Below the pieces are notes generated by a model. The model worked only from the letters and a program-made list of their open reading frames with translations. It was not told where the DNA came from and did not search any database. A stretch of DNA of 64,000 nucleotides from Norana najaformis (Eukaryota > Annelida > Clitellata > Crassiclitellata > Hormogastridae): contig OZ029929.1 of assembly GCA_964023275.1 (NCBI GenBank), positions 11,163,983-11,227,982 on the forward strand, in the 5' to 3' direction. The position numbers and the translations under genes are program-made. Positions 22,116-34,100 of this stretch are shown here, one piece after another; the stretch's first letter is position 1, and each line of letters begins with the position of its first letter.

Positions 22116-22574
22116 TATTATGTAGACCTATACAAGGATGTGTGCGTCAATCCATCCACCTGTCCATCCAACCAGCCATCTATCCTTATACGTCGAACTA
22201 TCTGTCAGTCCATCCATCATTCCATCCATCTGACGAACTAGGCATAATGCTTGCGTCAAAGTGTTAGCCATCATCTCATAGTATATACCATACATTGCAT
22301 ATATATATATATTATATATATACAATGTATGGGCATACGTTGTATATATATTATATATATATATATTATATATATATATACAGTGTATGGTATGTGTATG
22401 GGCATATACCATGAGATGATGGCTAACATGTTTGACGCAAAGTATTATGCCTACTTGGTGAGATGAATGGAACGATGGATGGATTGACAGATAGTCGGAC
22501 GGAAGGATAGATGGCTGGTTGGATGGACAGATGGATGGATTGAAGCACTCATCCTTGGATAGTCCTACATAATA
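22116..22574. repeat. Foldback palindrome, about 170-bp arms around a TA-rich centre
   Basis: Left arm about 22116-22300 and right arm about 22385-22574 are reverse complements with scattered differences. Shared marks include ATTATGTAG, CAACCAGCCATCTATCCTT, TAGGCATAAT and GTTAGCCATCATCTCAT. Arms contain degenerate ATCC repeats and the centre is TATATA. It codes for nothing. Confidence 0.85.
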
Positions 22575-23569
22575 TATATGTTATATATATATATATATGC
22601 AATTACGTATACAGAGACATTGTATATAGATGTAAGGCTTCCGCGTGTAACATCTCCAGTGTCTGCTGCAACCCACCAGACATCTTTTCACCGCCTGTCC
22701 GATGAAACGAGTGTCTGCTGTGCACAGAGATTGTTTTCCAGAGGGTGGCGACACCAAGCGGCGATTGCGAAAGAGTAGTCATCACAGAGATTGCAGAATT
22801 CCAATCATGTACGCCAAGGTTAATCCCCCCTTCGTAGTCGTAGGCTCCCTCCCCTCGGAGGAAAGGGAAGGGAAGAGGCGAAAGAGGAGACGGACGAAGA
22901 GGGGATACATTGGAAGGAAGGGATGGGATCCGTCGTCCACCGCCCTCTATCGGCGGCAGCGGACGACGCGACATTCTAATTACGCTCCTCGGCTAATTAT
23001 GAAAAGATGTCCGCCAGGCGGAGCTGCGAACACGTGACCGGAAGGTGAATTGACACGACGACGCCGACACGAAATAATTTCATCGCCGCAACCGACATTT
23101 CTGTAGCGCCGTTGAGACTCCTGCATATGCGTCGCCACACTTGATGTACAATCGTGCTTACGCTTATGCGTTTATCCGGATATGTAAATTTGTACATGCA
23201 TAGCCTATACATATATCTGTTCGTATATGCATTTAAACAGATTTACAATGTGTATATGTATACACATTTATACAAATACATACATATGCAAAGCCGATAT
23301 AGGCTATGTATGTATACATATATGTACATAATTCTACATACATACATATAGGCAAATTAAAACACATATACGTATATGGACATCATTCATATATGTGTAT
23401 GTAGTAGACCCTTTTTCTTCAGTGTCGACAAAGCTATTGTTCTCTACACACTGTCTTCATGCATACAATCCAGACAAAGATGCATATGTCTGTCACTATG
23501 TATAATTTACAATAAGAGCGTCGGACCCAGTGTCCTTGTTTAAATGTGGGTATCCGGTACATAGATTCA

Positions 23570-23726
<157 letters not shown>

Positions 23727-23756
23727 CCGACGGTCTCACCAGTATCCGGTACATAG

Positions 23757-23760
<4 letters not shown>

Positions 23761-23846
<86 letters not shown>
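23761..23846 (+). repeat. (AG)n tract, about 86 bp
   Basis: Pure AG dinucleotides. The sequence ATCCGGTACATAGATTCAGA precedes both this tract and the TA tract at 23570, so the two may derive from a duplicated segment. Confidence 0.97.
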
Positions 23847-23848
<2 letters not shown>

Positions 23849-24077
23849 ATAATGTCTGTATAATATCAAAATTGGACCTCTGTATACTTTACTACGAATA
23901 ATGTCTGCAAACACCCAGGCTTACACTGACCCTAGTTAGCTACATCGGTAAGCGCGGTCTCTGCCACTGCCTTATTTGGGGGCAGTGCAAGTCCCAAGCC
24001 TGGATAAAGGAGGAGGGCGACGGCAACGGCCTTTGATGCCATAAGCTGTCGTTAAACATTGGAACTACTACTGCGTA

Positions 24078-24268
24078 CGCCAAGGAAGCCTCTGTGCGTG
24101 AGGATCCCCGGTTCGCGTCCCGGACCCCCGGTCGTGGCTTATTTCAGGGATTTGATTCTCTGGCTAGCACGGTCCGTGCACGGGGACCTTAAGTGGCGTG
24201 TGGCGGGGTGAAGGATCTCACCTGATAGGGTCGAGGCCATACGGTCGCTGTAGAAAAACGTGTAGAAT
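24078..24268 (+). repeat. SINE family B copy with tRNA-like head
   Basis: Head with CCTCTGTGCGTGAGGATCC and a B-box-like CCGGTTCGCGTCC, followed by the family core CTAGCACGGTCCGTGCACGG and GGTCGAGGCCATACGGTCGC. The preceding 23930-24070 is another tRNA-like, SINE-like stretch (TAGCTACATCGGTAAGCG). Confidence 0.75.
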
Positions 24269-24309
24269 TGTTTTACAAATTTTATGTATGTGTTATGCAT
24301 TCTACAGGT

Positions 24310-24620
24310 CTGAGTATGCAGGCCTGGTTGAGAGATAGGCTGGGATGCTGGATTCTCAGCTGTGAGCTTGGGGTTCAAATTCTCGCCAAGACAGAAAGGT
24401 GTTTCGAAATGTCTGCTCCGCTTGAGTGTGGACTGGTTACCGGGCACCTCGTTAAAAACGAGGACTGGCTAACGAGGTGGCCTGTAACCAGTCCGTGTCT
24501 TGCTACTCACTTGCGCTCCTTAACGAACTCAGCTATGAAGTGAGCACACTGTCGGTGGGAAGAACATGCGACGAGGAGATGACTGGCCACCCGCCCTGAT
24601 ATGCCGAGGCTAAGAATAAT
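24310..24620 (+). repeat. SINE family D copy
   Basis: tRNA-like head with GATAGGCTGGGATGCTGG and B box GGGGTTCAAATTCTC, and a 3' part with ACTGGCCACCCGCCCT shared with 36585-36812. It contains a hairpin at 24430-24494 with 25-base arms and two mismatches. Confidence 0.6.
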
Positions 24621-24667
24621 GAAGTCGCTAACACTTTACACCCATGGATGCCCCGCGGGGTTAGCTA

Positions 24668-24846
24668 CAGTGGCGGCTCCAGGATTGCTTTCGTAGGGGG
24701 GGGGGGCAAGAGCCTTTCCAGAGTGGCGCCGCATTCTGACAGTCCACCATGCACGAGTCTGGTCTGAGGGTCTCCGGAGTTTAACCAAGAGGGGCGGGGG
24801 TGGGGGGCGAAACGCCTCCCCACGCCTATAGCTAAATCCGCCACTG
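24668..24846. mobile_element. Candidate non-autonomous hAT-like element, 179 bp
   Basis: It begins CAGTGGCGGCTCC and ends TCCGCCACTG, so the termini are inverted repeats of CAGTGGCGG, a frequent hAT-type end. The interior has runs of G and no frame. No 8-base target duplication is evident. Confidence 0.55.
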
Positions 24847-25211
24847 ATATGCACACGCATGTACAGTGTAGGCCTTTGTGCTGCCACCGTCTCCTGTTGA
24901 TCGATCTTTTGGTCGGCTACGCGTATTCCTAAGCAATAACAATCTCCAACATTCTGCTATTTGCAAATGAATACTCGTATCTAACCTCGTCGAATGTTTC
25001 CCGACGTCTCCCAGAATTCAGATCTTCGGGGTAGACGGTACACGTCACACGCCAGGGGGCCACACAACGTAATCGTTGTGCTGATATTACAGACCAGTTC
25101 AACACGTGAAGTTCGGTTTATGAAATTCATTGATGTTCCAGTAGGAACATTCTTCAGTAACATAAACGAATGACCTGCTGTTTCACTCGATTCTGCTCAA
25201 CATTGGCATAT

Positions 25212-25450
25212 GGTTTAACCTAAGCCCCTACCACAAGTCGCGCTTGTTAAGATCTATTATATATAGGGGGGCCTATAGTTTAACCGTATTCCTTAAGTCG
25301 CGCTTGTTAAGAGCCGTGATAAGTTTAACCTAAGCCCCTGCCTTAAGTCGCGATTGTTAAGAGCCATCATATAGTTTAACCTAGACTACTACTACCTTAA
25401 GTTGCGCTTGTTAATATCCGTTATATAGTTTAACCTAGGCCCCTAGCTTA
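25212..25450 (+). repeat. Tandem repeat, about 4.5 copies of a 55-65-bp unit
   Basis: Each unit carries AGTTTAACCTAAGCCCCT, CTTAAGTCGCGCTTGTTAA and a short TA-rich spacer. Copies differ by small indels. No coding content. The flanks 24850-25200 and 25460-25600 hold no recognisable gene. Confidence 0.85.
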
Positions 25451-25604
25451 AGGTATAAGACAACAAGCCATGTGTGCGGCTTTTAAATTAGAGAGATCCT
25501 TGAAAGGCGCTATAGAAATGCCTTTATACACTCATACGGGTAAATTTCACCTATGCCCTAAGAAACGCGCCCTGCATTATAACACAGAATATGCAGTAAA
25601 TGTA

Positions 25605-25660
25605 AATGTAGACGTTTTTCTGTAGCGACCGTATACTGGCCTCGACCCTGCTCATTTATG
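25605..25660 (-). repeat. SINE family B fragment
   Basis: Only the 3' part is present: GTTTTTCTGTAGCGACCGTA and CCTCGACCCTGCTCATTT on the + strand. Confidence 0.65.
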
Positions 25661-25899
25661 TAGCCCTTGTAGTGCGCGGAAGAGAGCTTGATTCGGTCAC
25701 GGGTCACGAGTCTAAACGTGGAAATATTGGTTGCCCTTTGGAAAATCGCAACGGCTGGAGATCAGCAGAGTGGACACAAAGGAACACGGTTCCTGTGCTC
25801 AGGGTCCTCGCTGAGGAAACCAAATTTTCTCCGAGTTAGATTTAACTGCTCCCTATATTCACCTTCCGCTTACAGCTTATAAGCCGAAAGAGCCAGTCA

Positions 25900-26775
25900 T
25901 GTAAAGCCTAATAGGTGATCGCAGCCTCCTTAATTAAATTTTCTTGTAGTCGTACACACGCGTGAAAACAAAAGAATTTAATTAGTCTGCTCATTCGCTC
26001 GAACACTCGTTCAATCTTTCAGTTGTTCTTTTGGATTTACACCCGATACATCAACGTATCGGTGTTGACAAGTTGGAGGTGTTAGCCCCACCGGCAGACC
26101 CAGACCTACCAACCGACCGAATAGCTGCTGATGCTTAAAAACAAGTCTATTATACGCACGACAATGCTTACCAAAACGGAAAAGAAAGAAACAGACGACA
26201 AGCAGAACTTTTCACAGTTGTCGTCAGCGGATGAACATTCCTTGGAAGCGAGGCTCGTAATAAAACCTCACAAGCAGACGACAATCGTTCACGACACGGC
26301 AGAGCAGACGATAATTTGACGAGCAGGCGGTCGTTCCCGAAGAAAATCATTTCAGTCTAGCAGACGACCGTTTCTTGAAAGCAGACGACTTTCTGTCTGT
26401 CGTTCAACGGACGGTATTTCGGTCCTTATGGGGACGCCGTAGCAATCGTAGCGGGTTGGTCAACGGCTGACGGCAGCGGCTGATGTGTTGGACACCGAAT
26501 GGGGCGTCTTCGCCTCACACGCGGATTGGTGGTGGATGGCTGCAGAGGGGCTACCGGCGACGGTGGACGACAGTTGCTTGCACACGTTCACCTGAATTAG
26601 AAGGTTGGATCGATCGCTGAGTCGCCGGTAAGTCCGCTTGTAAGTCAAGGATAGAGACGAGCGCATAAATGCGTTGAAATGAAGATAAAGAGTAAGTCCA
26701 CGACGGAGATGAACGACTGTGTGTGATATTGTAGACGTTTAAACGAAGAGGAACACCAACCGCTTATTAGGGCCT
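25900..26775. other. No gene recognised; scattered GCAGACGAC motifs
   Basis: GCAGACGA or close variants recur about six times between 26190 and 26390 at irregular spacing, looking like a decayed tandem repeat. Short frames over it have no recognisable motif. Confidence 0.4.
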
Positions 26776-26779
26776 GTGT

Positions 26780-26960
26780 TAAGTGTAAATGTAAATGGTT
26801 TTCTATGGCGACCGTATGGCCTTGACCCTGCTCATTTTTCGATGAATTTATACAGGTGAGATCCTTTACCACAACTGCCCGTTTGAATGGGCGCCACGCC
26901 ATTTAAGGCCCGAGTGTATACGGACCGTGCTATCCCGAAGTTCAAATCTCTGACCATTCG
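26780..26960 (-). repeat. SINE family B copy
   Basis: Reverse complement shows the full core, including GGCGCCCATTCAAACGGGCA and the CTATAGAAAACC-type 3' end. Confidence 0.8.
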
Positions 26961-26974
26961 ATGTCCACTTTCGC

Positions 26975-27312
26975 TGTACGGGCATTTCTGAAATTAGAGC
27001 GACCGTGAAGTGAAAACGCTCACAACCGGCCGGATTGATTTAAGGGGGACAGTCCCGTAGCCTTAAATGCACAATCGGTCGCTTTTGTGCACGTCCCAAA
27101 TACGAGTCTTGTCTCCCTCCCTATCTCTCCAATCCCAAACTCCACCCACCGTAGCTGCCACGCTGTCTCTCTGCCTGATTTTTGGATCTTGACCTGGAAC
27201 CAGACCCATTTGCCTATCGATTTTGTTTTGACTGAGCGCCTGTGAATGAGTTGGTCCCGTGACGTGGCTTTCGTTGGGCGCTGTATAAATCTCGGAATCA
27301 TGATTACGATTT
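26975..27312 (+). repeat. SINE-like repeat family A, long copy
   Basis: It starts GGGCATTTCTGAAATTAGAG and ends GGGCGCTGTATAAATCTCGG with an ATGATTACGATT tail. Colinear with 18863-19190. A (CATC)n run follows at 27580-27640; the rest of 27313-28178 shows no gene. Confidence 0.75.
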
Positions 27313-28178
27313 TCCTGTGCCTTTCTTATTCCCATTTTATTTACTGGTTCGATTTATTGGAATAGACCAGAAGTTTGATTATAGCATACACAGTGGTAGG
27401 CCTATTATTATTTTTTTCCCACTTTCGAGTGGAATTCATGATCGGATTCACTTGCGGAAGGGCCTTGCGTCTCAGGGTAATGCAGCGACCAATAGCATGG
27501 GGAGCATGGCCTTGTGACCTGCATACTTATCCCGTGATACATTTAGGGAATTCTCCTGGCTAGAAATGGCGGACATCAGTTCTCCATCCATCCATCCATC
27601 CATCCATTCATCCATCCATCCATCCATCCTTCCTTCCTTCCGTTTGCCTATAGGCAAATCAGACATCTTGCAACAATGGAACAACGCACACGTTTAGTTA
27701 TAATTTATCTGTTGAACGAGTTTAAGTTACACACTAAATTCAGTTCCTATTCGACTATGTTTCTGTGCTGTTGACGACTTGATGTTTATCGCTGTATATT
27801 ATGTGGGTATATATTTATTCACGGCAGTGTTGGGCGCCTGTGCATGTAAATATGTCAGACGTGTTCAATATTAAGAGCCAATGGGAAAGGACGGAGGCAG
27901 TGTGTTTACAACGTTGGCCTATGAAAAGGTTAGAAATGGTGTCAGGAGCATGCGCAATAGCTGACCGCTGGTACAAGTCAGAGATGGTGTTCTGTTGAAG
28001 TGGACTGGGTCACGCGATGCAGCCATTCTCTGCCGAGGGGCTACTTTTTGCCAAATTACCCTACCTATAGAGTACAGATGAACAAGGACTGTTCTTTTTC
28101 CTCCGGCCAGCTTGCTCGCAGCCGCTGTGGAAGTGGAGCTACGCGTTGGATGACAAGGCATCCATCCACTGCTTACGG

Positions 28179-31100
28179 AAACATCTAGCAACCCTGATCC
28201 TAGGCGACATCTACATCTAGGAGACATCTAGCAACCCTGACCATAGGAGTCATCTAGCAACCTTGACCCTAGGAGACATCTAGCAACCCTGACCATAGGA
28301 GACATCTAGCAACCTTGACCCTAGGAGACATCTAGCAACCCTGACCATAGGAGACATCTAGCAACCCTGACCATAGGAGACATCTAGCAACCCTGACCAT
28401 AGGAGACATCTAGCAACCTTGACCCTAGGAGACATCTACATCTAGGAGACATCTAGCAACCTTGAACCTAGGAGACATCTAGCAACCCTGACCATAGGAG
28501 ACATCTAGCAACCCTGACCATAGGAGACATCTAGCAACCTTGACCCTAGGAGACATCTAGCAACCCTGACCATAGGAGACATCTAGCAACCTTGACCCTA
28601 GGAGACATCTAGCAACCCTGACCCTAGGAGACATCTAGCAACCCTGACCATAGGAGACATCTAGCAACCCTGACCATAGGAGACATCTAGCAACCTTGAC
28701 CCTAGGAGACATCTAGCAACCCTGACCCTAGGAGACATCTCGCAACCCTGACCCTAGGAGACATCTAGCAACCCTGACCCTAGGAGACATCTAGCAACCC
28801 TGACCATAGGAGACATCTAGCAACCCTAACCCTAGGAGACATCTAGCAACCCTGACCCTAGGAGACATCTAGCAACCCTAACCCTAGGAGACATCTAGCA
28901 ACCCTGACCATAGGAGACATCTAGCAACCTTGACCCTAGGAGACATCTAGCAACCCTGACCCTAGGAGACATCTAGCAACCCTGACCATAGGAGACATCT
29001 AGCAACCCTAACCATAGGAGACATCTAGCAACCTTGACCCTAGGAGACATCTACATCTAGGAGACATCTAGCAACCTTGACCCTAGGAGACATCTAGCAA
29101 CCCTGACCATAGGAGACATCTAGCAACCTTGACCCTAGGAGACATCTAGCAACCCTGACCATAGGAGACATCTAGCAACCTTGACCCTAGGAGACATCTA
29201 GCAACCCTGACCCTAGGAGACATCTAGCAACCCTGACCATAGGAGACATCTAGCAACCCTGACCATAGGAGACATCTAGCAACCTTGACCCTAGGAGACA
29301 TCTAGCAACCCTGACCATAGGAGACATCTAGCAACCCTGACCATAGGAGACATCTAGCAACCTTGACCCTAGGAGACATCTAGCAACCCTGACCCTAGGA
29401 GACATCTAGCAACCCTGACCATAGGAGACATCTAGCAACCCTAACCCTAGGAGACATCTAGCAACCCTGACCCTAGGAGACATCTCGCAACCCTGACCCT
29501 AGGAGACATCTAGCAACCCTGACCATAGGAGACATCTAGCAACCCTAACCCTAGGAGACATCTAGCAACCCTGACCATAGGAGACATCTAGCAACCTTGA
29601 CCCTAGGAGACATCTAGCAACCCTGACCCTAGGAGACATCTAGCAACCCTGACCATAGGAGACATCTAGCAACCCTAACCATAGGAGACATCTAGCAACC
29701 CTGACCATAGGAGACATCTAGCAACCCTAACCATAGGAGACATCTAGCAACCTTGACCCTAGGAGACATCTAGCAACCCTGACCATAGGAGACATCTAGC
29801 AACCCTGACCATAGGAGACATCTAGCAACCTTGACCCTAGGAGACATCTAGCAACCCTGACCATAGGAGACATCTAGCAACCCTGACCATAGGAGACATC
29901 TAGCAACCTTGACCCTAGGAGACATCTAGCAACCCTGACCCTAGGAGACATCTAGCAACCCTGACCATAGGAGACATCTAGCAACCTTGACCCTAGGAGA
30001 CATCTAGCAACCCTGACCATAGGAGACATCTAGCAACCTTGACCCTAGGAGACATCTAGCAACCCTGACCATAGGAGACATCTAGCAACCCTGACCATAG
30101 GAGACATCTAGCAACCTTGACCCTAGGAGACATCTAGCAACCCTGACCATAGGAGACATCTAGCAACCTTGACCCTAGGAGACATCTAGCAACCCTGACC
30201 ATAGGAGACATCTAGCAACCCTGACCATAGGAGACATCTAGCAACCCTGACCATAGGAGACATCTAGCAACCTTGACCCTAGGAGACATCTACATCTAGG
30301 AGACATCTAGCAACCTTGAACCTAGGAGACATCTAGCAACCCTGACCATAGGAGACATCTAGCAACCCTGACCATAGGAGACATCTAGCAACCTTGACCC
30401 TAGGAGACATCTAGCAACCCTGACCATAGGAGACATCTAGCAACCTTGACCCTAGGAGACATCTAGCAACCCTGACCCTAGGAGACATCTAGCAACCCTG
30501 ACCATAGGAGACATCTAGCAACCCTGACCATAGGAGACATCTAGCAACCTTGACCCTAGGAGACATCTAGCAACCCTGACCCTAGGAGACATCTCGCAAC
30601 CCTGACCCTAGGAGACATCTAGCAACCCTGACCCTAGGAGACATCTAGCAACCCTGACCATAGGAGACATCTAGCAACCCTAACCCTAGGAGACATCTAG
30701 CAACCCTGACCCTAGGAGACATCTAGCAACCCTAACCCTAGGAGACATCTAGCAACCCTGACCATAGGAGACATCTAGCAACCTTGACCCTAGGAGACAT
30801 CTAGCAACCCTGACCCTAGGAGACATCTAGCAACCCTGACCATAGGAGACATCTAGCAACCCTAACCATAGGAGACATCTAGCAACCTTGACCCTAGGAG
30901 ACATCTACATCTAGGAGACATCTAGCAACCTTGACCCTAGGAGACATCTAGCAACCCTGACCATAGGAGACATCTAGCAACCTTGACCCTAGGAGACATC
31001 TAGCAACCCTGACCATAGGAGACATCTAGCAACCTTGACCCTAGGAGACATCTAGCAACCCTGACCCTAGGAGACATCTAGCAACCCTGACCATAGGAGA

Positions 31101-34100
31101 CATCTAGCAACCCTGACCATAGGAGACATCTAGCAACCTTGACCCTAGGAGACATCTAGCAACCCTGACCATAGGAGACATCTAGCAACCCTGACCATAG
31201 GAGACATCTAGCAACCTTGACCCTAGGAGACATCTAGCAACCCTGACCCTAGGAGACATCTAGCAACCCTGACCATAGGAGACATCTAGCAACCCTAACC
31301 CTAGGAGACATCTAGCAACCCTGACCCTAGGAGACATCTCGCAACCCTGACCCTAGGAGACATCTAGCAACCCTGACCCTAGGAGACATCTAGCAACCCT
31401 GACCATAGGAGACATCTAGCAACCCTAACCCTAGGAGACATCTAGCAACCCTGACCATAGGAGACATCTAGCAACCTTGACCCTAGGAGACATCTAGCAA
31501 CCCTGACCCTAGGAGACATCTAGCAACCCTGACCATAGGAGACATCTAGCAACCTTGACCCTAGGAGACATCTAGCAACCCTGACCCTAGGAGACATCTA
31601 GCAACCCTGACCATAGGAGACATCTAGCAACCCTAACCATAGGAGACATCTAGCAACCTTGACCCTAGGAGACATCTACATCTAGGAGACATCTAGCAAC
31701 CTTGACCCTAGGAGACATCTAGCAACCCTGACCATAGGAGACATCTAGCAACCTTGACCCTAGGAGACATCTAGCAACCCTGACCATAGGAGACATCTAG
31801 CAACCTTGACCCTAGGAGACATCTAGCAACCCTGACCCTAGGAGACATCTAGCAACCCTGACCATAGGAGACATCTAGCAACCCTGACCATAGGAGACAT
31901 CTAGCAACCTTGACCCTAGGAGACATCTAGCAACCCTGACCATAGGAGACATCTAGCAACCCTGACCATAGGAGACATCTAGCAACCTTGACCCTAGGAG
32001 ACATCTAGCAACCCTGATCCTAGGAGACATCTAGCAACCCTGACCATAGGAGACATCTAGCAACCCTAACCCTAGGAGACATCTAGCAACCCTGACCCTA
32101 GGAGACATCTCGCAACCCTGACCCTAGGAGACATCTAGCAACCCTGACCATAGGAGACATCTAGCAACCCTAACCCTAGGAGACATCTAGCAACCCTGAC
32201 CATAGGAGACATCTAGCAACCTTGACCCTAGGAGACATCTAGCAACCCTGACCCTAGGAGACATCTAGCAACCCTGACCATAGGAGACATCTAGCAACCC
32301 TAACCATAGGAGACATCTAGCAACCCTGACCATAGGAGACATCTAGCAACCCTAACCATAGGAGACATCTAGCAACCTTGACCCTAGGAGACATCTAGCA
32401 ACCCTGACCATAGGAGACATCTAGCAACCCTGACCATAGGAGACATCTAGCAACCTTGACCCTAGGAGACATCTAGCAACCCTGACCATAGGAGACATCT
32501 AGCAACCCTGACCATAGGAGACATCTAGCAACCTTGACCCTAGGAGACATCTAGCAACCCTGACCCTAGGAGACATCTAGCAACCCTGACCATAGGAGAC
32601 ATCTAGCAACCTTGACCCTAGGAGACATCTAGCAACCCTGACCATAGGAGACATCTAGCAACCTTGACCCTAGGAGACATCTAGCAACCCTGACCATAGG
32701 AGACATCTAGCAACCCTGACCATAGGAGACATCTAGCAACCTTGACCCTAGGAGACATCTAGCAACCCTGACCATAGGAGACATCTAGCAACCTTGACCC
32801 TAGGAGACATCTAGCAACCCTGACCATAGGAGACATCTAGCAACCCTGACCATAGGAGACATCTAGCAACCCTGACCATAGGAGACATCTAGCAACCTTG
32901 ACCCTAGGAGACATCTACATCTAGGAGACATCTAGCAACCTTGAACCTAGGAGACATCTAGCAACCCTGACCATAGGAGACATCTAGCAACCCTGACCAT
33001 AGGAGACATCTAGCAACCTTGACCCTAGGAGACATCTAGCAACCCTGACCATAGGAGACATCTAGCAACCTTGACCCTAGGAGACATCTAGCAACCCTGA
33101 CCCTAGGAGACATCTAGCAACCCTGACCATAGGAGACATCTAGCAACCCTGACCATAGGAGACATCTAGCAACCTTGACCCTAGGAGACATCTAGCAACC
33201 CTGACCCTAGGAGACATCTCGCAACCCTGACCCTAGGAGACATCTAGCAACCCTGACCCTAGGAGACATCTAGCAACCCTGACCATAGGAGACATCTAGC
33301 AACCCTAACCCTAGGAGACATCTAGCAACCCTGACCCTAGGAGACATCTAGCAACCCTAACCCTAGGAGACATCTAGCAACCCTGACCATAGGAGACATC
33401 TAGCAACCTTGACCCTAGGAGACATCTAGCAACCCTGACCCTAGGAGACATCTAGCAACCCTGACCATAGGAGACATCTAGCAACCCTAACCATAGGAGA
33501 CATCTAGCAACCTTGACCCTAGGAGACATCTACATCTAGGAGACATCTAGCAACCTTGACCCTAGGAGACATCTAGCAACCCTGACCATAGGAGACATCT
33601 AGCAACCTTGACCCTAGGAGACATCTAGCAACCCTGACCATAGGAGACATCTAGCAACCTTGACCCTAGGAGACATCTAGCAACCCTGACCCTAGGAGAC
33701 ATCTAGCAACCCTGACCATAGGAGACATCTAGCAACCCTGACCATAGGAGACATCTAGCAACCTTGACCCTAGGAGACATCTAGCAACCCTGACCATAGG
33801 AGACATCTAGCAACCCTGACCATAGGAGACATCTAGCAACCTTGACCCTAGGAGACATCTAGCAACCCTGACCCTAGGAGACATCTAGCAACCCTGACCA
33901 TAGGAGACATCTAGCAACCCTAACCCTAGGAGACATCTAGCAACCCTGACCCTAGGAGACATCTCGCAACCCTGACCCTAGGAGACATCTAGCAACCCTG
34001 ACCCTAGGAGACATCTAGCAACCCTGACCATAGGAGACATCTAGCAACCCTAACCCTAGGAGACATCTAGCAACCCTGACCATAGGAGACATCTAGCAAC

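Noticed and set aside
26131..26319. 62-aa Lys/Thr-rich frame
   Set aside because: Overlaps a decayed GCAGACGAC repeat; no motif.
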